A stretch of 64,000 bases of DNA from Chromohalobacter sarecensis. Its GTDB lineage: Bacteria; Pseudomonadota; Gammaproteobacteria; Pseudomonadales; Halomonadaceae. Shown piece by piece: positions 35,562 to 44,396 of this stretch. Position numbers and translations under genes: made by a program. The number at the start of each line of letters is the position of its first letter. Within the stretch, counting starts at the first letter, position 1. The stretch spans positions 124,001 to 188,000 of the forward strand of contig NZ_JAKGAN010000006.1 in NCBI RefSeq assembly GCF_023061135.1, given 5' to 3'. The notes below the pieces were generated by a model that was given only the letters and a program-made list of their open reading frames with translations, was not told the DNA's origin and ran no database searches.

Positions 35562-37499
35562 ATGACTCACGACTCGCGCCGGCCAGTATGCCATTTTCGC
35601 TCCTTCAGCCTCAGGCTCACGGCCTGTGTGGCCACGCTCATGCTCGTCTTCGCTACGCCGGCCCTCGCCGAGTCGCCGTTTGCCAGCCAGGACGATTTTC
35701 TCTCCGCCGAGCAAGCCTTCTCGCTGTCGGTATCTCGCGATGACGACACGCTTACCGCCGAGTGGGACATCGCTCCCGAATACTATCTTTATCGGCATCG
35801 CTTCAGCGTCGAGACGGACGAAGGCCCGGTGGAGGTCGACCTGCCCAAGGGCGAGATCATCGAGGACGACTATTTCGGTCGCTCGGAGGTCTACCATCAC
35901 CAGGTGGCATTGCGCGCCGCGCTAGGCGATGCCGAGCAGGTGACGCTGACCTGGCAAGGCTGCGCCGAAGCCGGACTGTGTTATCCCCCACAACACCGGA
36001 CCTTCGATGCCGAAACACTCGCCCCCGTCGAGGCGACGGATACCGCAAACAATACGAACAGCGCGAGCGACACGTCTTCACAAATCGGAGCCGCTACCGA
36101 TAATACTGCAAGCAAAAGCGACACCTCTTCTTCAGACGACACTTCTTCGGACGAGACCTCTCAAGCAGACGATCAGCGCCTCGCGGCCCAGCTCGCCGAT
36201 GCCCGTTTGGGCTGGGTTCTGCTGGCCTTCTTCGGCATGGGCTTGCTGCTGACCTTCACGCCCTGCGTGCTGCCCATGGTGCCGATCCTTTCCAGTCTCA
36301 TCGTCGGCGCCACGCGCGATGGCCGCCCGCGAATGCGTGACGGCGCCATGCTCTCGCTTGCCTACATCCTGCCCATGGCCACCACCTATGCGGTGCTGGG
36401 CGTCGCGGCGGCTCTGGCCGGCGCCAACCTGCAGATGCTCTTCCAGGCTCCCGCCTTCATTGCCAGCTTCGCCGTGCTCTTCGTGCTGCTGGCCCTGGCG
36501 ATGTTCGGCGTGTTCGGTCTGACGCTACCCCAAGGCCTGCGTACACGGCTCGATGCACGCCTGGAACGCCAACGCGGCGGGCGAATCAAGGGTGCCGCGA
36601 TCATGGGCGTGCTCTCGGCGTTACTGGTCGGGCCATGCATGACGGCGCCTCTGGCCGGTGCATTGCTGTACATCGCCGAAAGCGGCAATGCCTGGCACGG
36701 CGGCCTGGCACTGTGGGCCCTGGGACTCGGCATGGGAGCGCCCTTGCTGGCGGTCGGCCTGCTGGGCCCGCACGTTCTACCCCGCCCGGGGCCGTGGATG
36801 AATCGGGTCCGAGCGATATTCGGTTTCGTCTTGCTAGGCATGGCGGTGTGGTTCGCGGCGCGCATTCTGCCCCCCGCAATGGAGATGGCCGCCTGGGGCG
36901 CCCTGCTCATCGGTTTGGCTCAAGCCAGTTGGACGACGGCACACGCACTGCACGACGCGTTGCGGGTATTGGGGCGTAGTCTGGCCATGCTCTTCGGCGT
37001 GTGGGGAATTCTCATGCTCGTCGGCGCGGCGGGGGGTCAACATGATCCGCTGCGGCCATTGGCGGGTTTCACCGGCGGCGGCGACTCTCAAATCACCGAG
37101 ACCTCCTCGGCACTCAGCTTCGAGAGCGTTGAGGATCGTGACGCGTTGAACGCGCGTCTCGAAGAAGCAGCGGCACAGCAACGTCGCACACTGGTGGAAT
37201 TCACCGCCGACTGGTGCATCAGTTGCGAGGTCATAGAGGAAGAAGTGTTCGGCGATGCACGCGTGCAAGCGGCACTGCAAGACGTGCAACTTCTGCGCAT
37301 CGACGTGACCGATAACGACGCCGACGACCAGGCCATCATGCAGGCCCTCAGCGTGGTCGGTCCTCCGACGCTGATGCTTTACGGCGCCGATGGCCGCGAA
37401 CGTCGAGACAACCGCATCGTGGGTGAATTGAGCGCGGAAGATTTTCTCGAACGCCTTGAGCGGGTGAAAGGCACGACCCGCGCAGGAGACGACGCATGA
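35562..37499 (+). CDS. dsbD: Thiol:disulfide interchange protein DsbD
   Basis: Inner-membrane electron carrier from cytoplasmic thioredoxin to periplasmic reductases. 645 residues: a signal peptide, then the periplasmic alpha domain with its Cys pair in LTWQGCAEAGLCYPP. A Ser/Thr/Asp low-complexity linker follows (about 155-200). The eight-helix beta domain has paired Cys in LTFTPCVLPMVPILSSL and LVGPCMTAPLAG. The C-terminal thioredoxin-like gamma domain has ADWCISCEVIEEEVF and a cis-Pro in VVGPPTLMLY. First of three genes dsbD-tlpA-dsbG, with ATGA overlap to the next. Confidence 0.96.
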   Translation: MTHDSRRPVCHFRSFSLRLTACVATLMLVFATPALAESPFASQDDFLSAEQAFSLSVSRDDDTLTAEWDIAPEYYLYRHRFSVETDEGPVEVDLPKGEIIEDDYFGRSEVYHHQVALRAALGDAEQVTLTWQGCAEAGLCYPPQHRTFDAETLAPVEATDTANNTNSASDTSSQIGAATDNTASKSDTSSSDDTSSDETSQADDQRLAAQLADARLGWVLLAFFGMGLLLTFTPCVLPMVPILSSLIVGATRDGRPRMRDGAMLSLAYILPMATTYAVLGVAAALAGANLQMLFQAPAFIASFAVLFVLLALAMFGVFGLTLPQGLRTRLDARLERQRGGRIKGAAIMGVLSALLVGPCMTAPLAGALLYIAESGNAWHGGLALWALGLGMGAPLLAVGLLGPHVLPRPGPWMNRVRAIFGFVLLGMAVWFAARILPPAMEMAAWGALLIGLAQASWTTAHALHDALRVLGRSLAMLFGVWGILMLVGAAGGQHDPLRPLAGFTGGGDSQITETSSALSFESVEDRDALNARLEEAAAQQRRTLVEFTADWCISCEVIEEEVFGDARVQAALQDVQLLRIDVTDNDADDQAIMQALSVVGPPTLMLYGADGRERRDNRIVGELSAEDFLERLERVKGTTRAGDDA

Positions 37500-38323
37500 C
37501 GGCTCTCGACCGCAGTCTGGCCCTTGGCCCCCTGGCGGTCAGCTTAGGCCAATTGCTGCTTGTCTTCGCATTGGTCGTCGCCATCGTCATCGGTGCCCTG
37601 GTCGGGCGTCGACGACGCATCGGCGTCAGCGACACCCTTTTTACACTGGTTTTCGTCGCCCTGGTTGGCGCGCGTCTAGTGTTCATCGTGCGCTATTGGG
37701 ACGCTTACGATTCTATCTGGGCGATGCTCGACATCCGCGATCGTGGTTTCGACCCGCTCGGCGCAGGCATCACCGCACTGGCCTACAGCGGCTGGCGTTT
37801 GTGGCGTGCGCCACGCCAACGCCACGCCTTGTGTGCCGCACTGCTGGCCGGCGTCCTCACCTGGGGAGTGGCGGCCTACGCCCTGGTTCAGTCCGATGAT
37901 GGCAACCGCGCCGCCTTGCCCGAGACGCCGCTGGCCACGCTCGACGGCGCCACCACCGACCTCCCTGCGCTGCACGACGCCCAACCCTTGGTAGTCAATC
38001 TCTGGGCGAGCTGGTGCCCACCTTGCCGGCGCGAAATGCCGCTGCTCGCCGACACACAACAGCGTCGCAACGATGTCACCTTCATGTTCGTCAATCAGGG
38101 CGAGTCCCGCCAGGCCGTCCGTCACTATCTGGACAACGAGTCCCTCAAGCTCGATAACGTACTACGCGACGAGGCGCTGGCGCTCGGAGAGTACGTCGGC
38201 GCCCAGGCAATGCCCACCACCTTGTTCTATGACGCCGACGGCCACCTGGCCGACACGCATTTCGGCGAACTCTCGCAGGCCACCCTGACACACGCCTTGT
38301 CACGCCTGGCTTCACCACAGTAG
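37496..38323 (+). CDS. TlpA/DsbE-like disulfide reductase with N-terminal membrane domain
   Basis: 275 residues. The N-terminal ~125 residues hold about four hydrophobic segments resembling a fragment of the prolipoprotein diacylglyceryl transferase fold (TLFTLVFVALVGARLVFIVR, RGFDPLGAGITALAYSGWRL). The C-terminal thioredoxin domain has VVNLWASWCPPCRREMPLLA (redox CPPC) and cis-Pro in AQAMPTTLFYD. It should be membrane-anchored with the redox domain in the periplasm, reduced by the DsbD encoded just upstream. It overlaps dsbD by four bases, and dsbG follows 10 bases later. Confidence 0.85.
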   Translation: MTALDRSLALGPLAVSLGQLLLVFALVVAIVIGALVGRRRRIGVSDTLFTLVFVALVGARLVFIVRYWDAYDSIWAMLDIRDRGFDPLGAGITALAYSGWRLWRAPRQRHALCAALLAGVLTWGVAAYALVQSDDGNRAALPETPLATLDGATTDLPALHDAQPLVVNLWASWCPPCRREMPLLADTQQRRNDVTFMFVNQGESRQAVRHYLDNESLKLDNVLRDEALALGEYVGAQAMPTTLFYDADGHLADTHFGELSQATLTHALSRLASPQ

Positions 38324-38333
38324 GAGAATGCGC

Positions 38334-39101
38334 ATGTCCCTGACATCTTGCGGTCCACGCCTGGGGCTCGTCACCGCCCTCTCTCTGATCACTTTTCCCG
38401 TTTGGGCCCAGCCTGACGACCTTCCCGCGCCGGTCGAAGCGCTCGTCGACCAAGGGTTGACGATACATGAACGCTTCGAGGCCCCCGATGGCCTCACCGG
38501 TTATGCTGCCAGCGCACAAGGCCAGCCGGTGGCGATCTATGTGACCCAGAACGGCCAGCACGCCATCGTCGGCAACCTCGTCGATGCCGAGGGCAACAAT
38601 CTCTCCAGCGAGCCGCTCGATGAGTTGGTCAAGGGCCCGCAAGACGATGCTTTATGGCAGCGCCTCGAGGACAGTCACTGGATTCTCGACGGCGATGCCC
38701 AAGCCCAACGCACGGTGTATGTCTTCACCGACCCCAACTGCCCATACTGCAAACGCTTCTGGGAAGCCGCGCGCCCCTGGGTGGAGGCCGGTGACGTCAA
38801 GCTGCATCACATCATGATCGGCGTTCTCAAGTCCGATAGTCCCGCCAAGGCGGCCACCCTGCTGGGCGCCGACAATCCCGCCGAGGCTTTCACGGCACAC
38901 AATCGCGGCGATGAGGTCGCGCCTTCCGCGCAACCGGCGGACATCGAGCAGCAGGTCCAGGACAACAATACTCTCATGCGCTCGTTGGGGCTGCGTGGAA
39001 CACCGGCGATCATCTACCGTCAGGACGGCAAGCTGGAGGTCGCACAAGGGATGCCAGACGAGGAAAAAATGCGGGCAGTCATGGGTTCGCCACGCCCCTG
39101 A
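38334..39101 (+). CDS. dsbG: Periplasmic thiol:disulfide interchange protein DsbG
   Basis: 255-residue periplasmic disulfide isomerase or sulfenate reductase. Signal peptide ending in FPVWAQ, an N-terminal dimerisation domain (about 25-85), then the thioredoxin domain with FTDPNCPYCKRFWEAA (CPYC, as in DsbG) and cis-Pro in LGLRGTPAIIYRQDG. The start is chosen at the second ATG because TAGGAGA is eight bases upstream; it is too close to the first ATG. Third gene of the dsb operon. Its 3' end abuts the remnant of a sensor kinase on the opposite strand. Confidence 0.93.
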   Translation: MSLTSCGPRLGLVTALSLITFPVWAQPDDLPAPVEALVDQGLTIHERFEAPDGLTGYAASAQGQPVAIYVTQNGQHAIVGNLVDAEGNNLSSEPLDELVKGPQDDALWQRLEDSHWILDGDAQAQRTVYVFTDPNCPYCKRFWEAARPWVEAGDVKLHHIMIGVLKSDSPAKAATLLGADNPAEAFTAHNRGDEVAPSAQPADIEQQVQDNNTLMRSLGLRGTPAIIYRQDGKLEVAQGMPDEEKMRAVMGSPRP

Positions 39102-39648
39102 TCATCCGTAGCCAGTTCCAGCGGCACCCCCACGTACGCATCCGGGAGTGTGGCCGGAACGTCGATGCGCGCAGACGCTTGCGTATCGCGCACGGCACTG
39201 CGGACGATATCGGCCACCGACGCGCCGTCTTCTGTCTCGTGCCGCGCCCTGGCTCCCTCGATACGTGCCAGGGCCAGCAATTGATCGAGTGTGGTGGCCA
39301 AGCGCGCGGCGCCCTGCTCAGCATGTGACACGGCCTCGCGAGCCGCATCGCCCTTCACGCGTTGCGCGACCTGAAGGTGTGTCTCGTCGGCCGCCCAGGT
39401 ACCCTCAGGCAATCGCGCCATCAGGCCCGCGACCATGCTCGCCGACTGCGCCATTCGCCGACCAACGACAGGCCATCGCCGTCCTGAAGGCCGCGGTCGA
39501 GTACCACGATATCGCTGCTCAAGGTATGCAGCGCATGACGCGCCGCCGCCATTGTCGCCACGCGATCCACCGCCCAGCCATGGCTTTCCAGTCCCGCACG
39601 GATACCGGTGGCGACCAGTTCGTCGTCTTCGATGAGCAATACGTGCAT
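39099..39648 (-). pseudogene. Remnant of a two-component system: truncated response regulator joined to a sensor-kinase fragment
   Basis: The minus strand starts with a good GGAG and ATG giving MHVLLIEDDELVATGIRAGL and VVLDRGLQDGDGLSLVGEW. This is the first ~65 residues of an OmpR-type receiver, including the acidic pocket and the phosphoacceptor Asp. The frame then stops near 39421, and neither the end of the receiver nor the DNA-binding domain is present. In another frame (about 39454-39100) comes a QseC/TctE-like kinase segment, REAVSHAEQGAARLATTLDQ followed by LLALARIE. The H-box before it and the ATPase domain after it are missing. At least two deletions are needed: one joining regulator to kinase, one removing the kinase 3' end at the dsbG terminus. 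Confidence 0.8.
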
Positions 39649-39686
39649 GGAGGCTCCTTCGTTCAATGCCCTGGCATGAGGCATCG

Positions 39687-40619
39687 TCACTCCCACGCGG
39701 CCCCCTCCAGGGCGTCGAGTGGGAATTTTAAATAGCGCTTGCCGTTGGCTTCCGGCTCCGGCAGACGCCCACCAAGAATATTGACCTGCAACGCGTGCAG
39801 GATCAGCTTCGGCATGGGCAGCTCGCTGTCGCGGCGGTTGCGCAGCTCGACGTACTCGGCTTCACTGCTCTCGCCGAGCCGATGCTTGTTGTGCTCACGC
39901 TGCTCGCGCACGGTGCTTTCCCACTGCGGTTCGCGGCCGTCGGGCATGTAGTCGTGACCGGTGAACAGGCGCGCCTCGTCAGGCAGGGCCAGGATCGCCT
40001 GGATCGAGTGCCATAGCTGATGTGCGCTCCCGCCGGGAAAGTCGGCGCGGGCGGTACCGAAGTCGGGCTGAAACAGGGTGTCGTGAACGAAGGCGGCATC
40101 GCCGATCACGTAGGTGATCGAGGCCAGCGTATGGCCCGGCGAATGCATCACCCGGCAATCGACCTCGCCCAGCGTGAAGGTATCTCCTTCGCCGAACAGA
40201 TGATCCCACTGGCTACCGTCGTCCTTCAGGTCCGGCCAGTTGTAGATTTCCTTCCACAGCGCCTGCACCTGAGTCACCGGTCGACCGATGGCGGTGGGTG
40301 CGCCGGTCTGTTCATGCAGATAGCGTGCTGCGGAAAAGTGATCCGCGTGCGGATGGGTATCCAGAACCCAATCGACGCCGAGTCCTTCGCGCTCGATGTA
40401 GGCCAAAAGCTCATCGGCCTGATGGGTCGCGGTAACGCCGGATTTCTCATCAAAGTCGAGCACCGGATCGATGATCGCGCAACGGCGTGTGGCGGGATCG
40501 CTGACGACGTACTGAATGCTGAACGTGCGAGGGTCGAAGAAGCCAGCGACATCCGGCTGGCCAGCGCCTTGGCCGCGTGATAAGGCAAAGGTTTTCATCT
40601 GGTCTGCTGTCGCCTCCAT
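39687..40619 (-). CDS. Metallo-beta-lactamase-fold hydrolase (persulfide dioxygenase/Blh-like)
   Basis: About 310 residues with the metal motif VLDTHPHADHFSAARYL (HxHxDH), HSPGHTLASITYVIGDAAFVHDTLF and LFTGHDYMP. The layout matches the ETHE1/Blh branch of the fold, where members oxidise glutathione persulfide in sulfide detoxification. The sequence does not settle the substrate. Starts at 40640, 40619 or 40598 are possible and none has a clear ribosome-binding site; I give the middle one. No rhodanese or BigR gene is adjacent. A palindrome lies just upstream. Confidence 0.82.
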   Translation of the reverse strand: MEATADQMKTFALSRGQGAGQPDVAGFFDPRTFSIQYVVSDPATRRCAIIDPVLDFDEKSGVTATHQADELLAYIEREGLGVDWVLDTHPHADHFSAARYLHEQTGAPTAIGRPVTQVQALWKEIYNWPDLKDDGSQWDHLFGEGDTFTLGEVDCRVMHSPGHTLASITYVIGDAAFVHDTLFQPDFGTARADFPGGSAHQLWHSIQAILALPDEARLFTGHDYMPDGREPQWESTVREQREHNKHRLGESSEAEYVELRNRRDSELPMPKLILHALQVNILGGRLPEPEANGKRYLKFPLDALEGAAWE

Positions 40620-40640
40620 GAATATGTGAACGGTCATCAC

Positions 40641-40673
40641 AGTCTAATATATTTTTAGTTCTAACGTTAGACT
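40641..40673. promoter_or_regulatory. Inverted repeats upstream of the metallo-hydrolase gene, candidate operator
   Basis: AGTCTAA (40641-40647) and TTAGACT (40667-40673) form a perfect 7-bp inverted repeat. Nested in it is the perfect 12-bp palindrome TCTAACGTTAGA (40660-40671). The region is AT-rich and lies between the hydrolase and the ABC transporter genes, which diverge. Dyads of this size suit an ArsR-type repressor, which is how related hydrolases are controlled. No such regulator is encoded nearby. Confidence 0.5.
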
Positions 40674-40902
40674 ATTTGTCCATATAAAGAAGCACATCAT
40701 GATGGCGCGTCATAAGGCGTCTACTTAATGAATAGCAGTGGCTATGGCAGCGCTGGCGGGGATGCAGAAAAACTAAAAGGAATATAAAATTGATTCATTA
40801 TTCTCAATTGCACTAGTTAGGCTACACTAGCGCTATACACTGGGGTCGCGTCATTATGACAATCCCCAAACGATCGTTTTCGCGCTTATGCAGGAGCCAA
40901 TC

Positions 40903-41661
40903 ATGTCGTTGCGCCACTTCATGCAGTATGCCCTGGCGGGACTCGCCTTGAGTGCGACCGCCCTCACCGCACATGCCGATACCCTGCGCGTGGGGATGTC
41001 CGGCGGTTACTATCCCTTCACCTTCGTCGAGCAGGACGAACTCAAGGGCTTCGAAGTCGACGTCATGAATGCCGTGGGCGAGCAAACCGGCGACGATGTC
41101 GAGTTCGTTACCGCCAGCTTCTCGGGACTCGCCGGCATGCTCGACGCCAAGCGGATCGACACCATCGCCAACCAGATCACCATCACCCCCGAACGTCAGG
41201 ACAAGTACGTCTTCACCGAGCCGTACGTCTACGACGGTGCCCAGGTGGTGATACGCAAGGGCAACGACGCCATCCAGGGTGTCGAGAATCTCAAGGGCAA
41301 GACCGTCGCGGTCAACCTCGGCTCCAACTACGAAGAGCTGTTGCGTGAGCTGCCCTATGCCGATGACATCGACATCAAGACCTACGAATCGAACATCGAG
41401 CAAGACGTCGCCTTGGGGCGTGCCGATGCCTTCGTCATGGACCGCATCAGCGCCACCCAGGTCATCAAGGACAAGCCCCTGCCGCTCGAGCTCGCCGGCC
41501 AGCCATTCTCGCGCATCGAGAACGCCCTGCCCTTCCGCGATGATGAGGCCGGGCATGCCTTGCGCGACCGCGTCAACGAAGCCCTGCAAGCGCTTCGCGA
41601 AAACGGCACGCTCAAGCAAATCTCCGAAAAGTGGTTCGGCACCGATGTCACCACGCCGTGA
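40903..41661 (+). CDS. Amino-acid ABC transporter substrate-binding protein, cystine (FliY/TcyJ) type
   Basis: 252-residue periplasmic binding protein with signal peptide (cleavage after AHA). It carries the family-3 solute-binding signature (GGYYPFTFVEQDELKGFEVD), FSGLAGMLDAKRIDTIANQI, and RADAFVMDRISATQVI. CAGGAG lies eight bases before the chosen ATG. Permease and ATPase genes follow, making a complete importer. Cystine is the best guess from similarity in pattern to FliY; other polar amino acids are possible. Confidence 0.88.
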   Translation: MSLRHFMQYALAGLALSATALTAHADTLRVGMSGGYYPFTFVEQDELKGFEVDVMNAVGEQTGDDVEFVTASFSGLAGMLDAKRIDTIANQITITPERQDKYVFTEPYVYDGAQVVIRKGNDAIQGVENLKGKTVAVNLGSNYEELLRELPYADDIDIKTYESNIEQDVALGRADAFVMDRISATQVIKDKPLPLELAGQPFSRIENALPFRDDEAGHALRDRVNEALQALRENGTLKQISEKWFGTDVTTP

Positions 41662-41723
41662 TACCACGCTTCATTTGAACGGCCGGGGCTTGCCCCGGCC
41701 GTCTGCTTTTAGGCGACTCGATC

Positions 41724-42398
41724 ATGCACGTTCTCGATCTCGACTACATGCTGGGGTTGTTGCCGATCTTACTCGGCTATCTACCGCTGACATTGGAAAT
41801 GGCCGGCGCCGGCATGCTCGCGGCATTGGTGTTGGCCTCCCTGCTGGCCGTCGTGAGAGTGCAGCGAACGCCGGGGCTCAATGCGCTGGCCATGCTGTTC
41901 ATCTCCTTTTTTCGCGGCACACCGCTGCTGGTGCAGCTGTTCCTGTTCTATTACGGTTTGCCGCAAATCTTGACCTTTCTGGTCGCGATCAACGGCATTA
42001 CGGCCACCATCCTGGGGCTGACCCTGCACTTCTCCGCCTACATGGCGGAGTCGATCCGCGCCGCCATCGTCGGGGTCGACCGTAGCCAGACAGAAGCGGC
42101 ACTGTCCATCGGCATGACCCAAGGGCAACTGATGCGTCGCATCATTCTTCCACAGGCCACACGCGTGGCTACGCCGACGCTGATGAACTATTTCATCGAC
42201 ATGATCAAGTCTACCTCACTGGCCTTCACCCTGGGTGTGACCGAACTCATGGGCGCTACGCAGAAGGAAGCCGCCAGCAGCTTTCTCTACTTCGAGGCGT
42301 TCTTGTTGGCGGCGATCATCTATTGGATCGTGGTGGAAATTCTGTCGTGGCTGCAACGGCGGCTGGAAAAGCGACTCAACCGAGCCTATCAACGATGA
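41724..42398 (+). CDS. Amino-acid ABC transporter permease, cystine (TcyL/YecS) type
   Basis: 224-residue inner-membrane permease with about five helices. The HisMQ-type motifs are [20 protein letters not shown] and the EAA loop [20 protein letters not shown]. The C-terminal cytoplasmic segment is basic. It is 62 bases after the binding protein and overlaps the ATPase gene by four bases. Confidence 0.92.
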   Translation: MHVLDLDYMLGLLPILLGYLPLTLEMAGAGMLAALVLASLLAVVRVQRTPGLNALAMLFISFFRGTPLLVQLFLFYYGLPQILTFLVAINGITATILGLTLHFSAYMAESIRAAIVGVDRSQTEAALSIGMTQGQLMRRIILPQATRVATPTLMNYFIDMIKSTSLAFTLGVTELMGATQKEAASSFLYFEAFLLAAIIYWIVVEILSWLQRRLEKRLNRAYQR

Positions 42399-43144
42399 TC
42401 GCACTCCACGGCATCACCAAGCGCTTCGGCACGCATAGCGTCTTCGAGGATATCGACCTGACGCTGGAGCAGGGCGAGATCATCGTCGTCATCGGCCCTT
42501 CGGGCACCGGCAAGTCGACCCTTCTGCGCTGCATCAATTATCTCGAAACGCCCGACGCCGGACGGCTCACAGTGGGCGACCTCAGTCTCGATGTGACCCG
42601 CGCCAGCCGCCGGGAGATACTGGCCCTGCGTCGACGCACGGCATTCGTGTTCCAGAACTACGCCTTGTTCGCCAACAAGAGCGCACTGGACAATATCTGC
42701 GAAGGCATGATCGTCGTCGATGGTCTCTCCAAGGCAGAGGCACATGTCCGAGGGCGCGAGATTCTCGAACGCATCGGTCTCGCGGACAAGGCGAATGCAT
42801 ACCCGGCATCGCTCTCCGGCGGCCAGCAGCAACGCGTGGGAATCGGCCGAGCGATGGCCGCCAAGGCCGACGTCATCCTCTTCGACGAACCCACCTCGGC
42901 GCTCGATCCCGAATGGGTCGACGAGGTGCTGTCACTGATGAAACAGCTCGCTCTCGAGCGCCAGACCATGATCGTGGTCAGCCACGAGATGCAATTCGCC
43001 CGCGAGGTCGCCGACCGCGTGGTGTTCATGGATGAAGGTCGGATCATCGAGCAAGGCCCGCCCGACGAGCTTTTCACCAATCCTCGGGACGAACGCACCC
43101 AACGCTTTTTGCGCAAGGTGCTGGCCAACAACCCCGTCGTCTGA
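42395..43144 (+). CDS. Amino-acid ABC transporter ATPase, cystine (TcyN/YecC) type
   Basis: 249-residue ATPase. Walker A is [14 protein letters not shown], the Q-loop is [18 protein letters not shown], the signature is [20 protein letters not shown], and Walker B is [19 protein letters not shown]. The switch His is in [17 protein letters not shown]. All motifs are intact, and the sequence is closest to the polar amino-acid (GlnQ/TcyN) class. Third gene of the operon. Confidence 0.94.
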   Translation: MIALHGITKRFGTHSVFEDIDLTLEQGEIIVVIGPSGTGKSTLLRCINYLETPDAGRLTVGDLSLDVTRASRREILALRRRTAFVFQNYALFANKSALDNICEGMIVVDGLSKAEAHVRGREILERIGLADKANAYPASLSGGQQQRVGIGRAMAAKADVILFDEPTSALDPEWVDEVLSLMKQLALERQTMIVVSHEMQFAREVADRVVFMDEGRIIEQGPPDELFTNPRDERTQRFLRKVLANNPVV

Positions 43145-43175
43145 GTTGTGACACACAGCCAGGTGCCTGGAAGGC

Positions 43176-44396
43176 TTACACCTGGCCCTGGTTGTCGAGT
43201 TCCACGGCCTCGTACATGCGTTCCTTGAGGTCGTGGATCGCCGCCCCCACCCGGTTCCAACTGGGGATGAACGGCTTGTCGCGAGGCGACTCGAGAAACG
43301 ACGCCCCTGCCTCGAGTATGTTCGCGGTAAAAAGCTCCACGGCCTGCTCCTCGCTGTGGCGGTCGAGCGACAGGCCGTTCATGCGCGCGTCGTTGTCGTA
43401 GGCTTCGATCAAATCCAGCGCGGTACGATAATAAGTCGCCTTGATGGTGCGAAAGGTCTCAGAGTGGATGGGCACACCCAGCGTCGCCAGCTTGCGGAAC
43501 ATAGCCTTGGCAATATCCAGGCTCATGCGATTGAGCCCGCCACTGGGATCGTCCTGGGAAACGGGCTGATGCTTGTGATCGTAAGCATCGGCGATATCCA
43601 CCTGGCATAGCCGCTTGGTCGAGTGGTTACGGTGCACCTCCGAGAGCACGCCGATCTCCAGGCCCCAGTCGCTGGGAATGCGGATGCCGTCGAGCACATC
43701 GGAGCGCATCGAAAATTCCCCCGAGAGCGGGTAGCGATAACTGTCCAGATACTCCAGATACGGCAGCGGTCCGAAGACCATCTTCAGCGCACGAATCAGG
43801 GGCGTCACCATCAGGCGGGCCACGCGGCCATTGAGCTTGTTATCGGCCACCCGCGAGTAATAGCCCTTGCAGAATTCGTAATTGAACTGCGGGTTAGCGA
43901 CCGGATACAGCAGCCGCGCCAGCATGCCACGGTCATAGGTGAGGATGTCGCAATCGTGCAGCGCTACCGCCTCCGTGCGCGCGGAGGCCAGCACATATCC
44001 GCTGCAGTACCACACATTGCGCCCCTTGCCAGGCTCCTGCGGTGCCAGGTCGAGGGCACTCAACTCGGCATCCAGCGTCGACAGACGTGGCCCGTCGTTC
44101 CACAGGATGCGGTGATGCTGCGGCAGGCGCGAGAAGAATTCGCGGGCACGCAGGAACTGGTCACGGTCGGCACGATCCAGCCCGATCACGACCTCCGAGA
44201 GATACGGTACCTGGGCCAGTTCGTCGACGATGTTCGATAGCGCCGGTCCCTCGAGTTCGGAGAACAGCGACGGCAGGATCAAGCCCATCGGCCGGCGTTT
44301 GGAAAACCGCACCAGGTCGGCTTCCAATGCTTCCACCGGGCGTTGGGTCAGGTTATGGAAAGTGGTAACGATACCGTTCTGGTAAAAATCGCTCAT
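43176..44396 (-). CDS. gpgS: Glucosyl-3-phosphoglycerate synthase-like glycosyltransferase (GpgS)
   Basis: 406-residue GT-A type glycosyltransferase, expected to transfer glucose from an NDP-glucose to 3-phosphoglycerate. It has MGLILPSLFSELEGPALSNI (donor-binding start) and the metal-binding DCD in VALHDCDILTYDRGMLARLL. The acceptor region has SGEFSMRSDVLDGIRIPSDW, GLEIGVLSEVHR and CQVDIADAYDHKHQPVS. These features fit GpgS (GT81) proteins. The phosphatase gene directly upstream (ATGA overlap) completes a two-step glucosylglycerate pathway. Mannosyl-3-phosphoglycerate synthase is a less likely alternative. Confidence 0.8.
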   Translation of the reverse strand: MSDFYQNGIVTTFHNLTQRPVEALEADLVRFSKRRPMGLILPSLFSELEGPALSNIVDELAQVPYLSEVVIGLDRADRDQFLRAREFFSRLPQHHRILWNDGPRLSTLDAELSALDLAPQEPGKGRNVWYCSGYVLASARTEAVALHDCDILTYDRGMLARLLYPVANPQFNYEFCKGYYSRVADNKLNGRVARLMVTPLIRALKMVFGPLPYLEYLDSYRYPLSGEFSMRSDVLDGIRIPSDWGLEIGVLSEVHRNHSTKRLCQVDIADAYDHKHQPVSQDDPSGGLNRMSLDIAKAMFRKLATLGVPIHSETFRTIKATYYRTALDLIEAYDNDARMNGLSLDRHSEEQAVELFTANILEAGASFLESPRDKPFIPSWNRVGAAIHDLKERMYEAVELDNQGQV

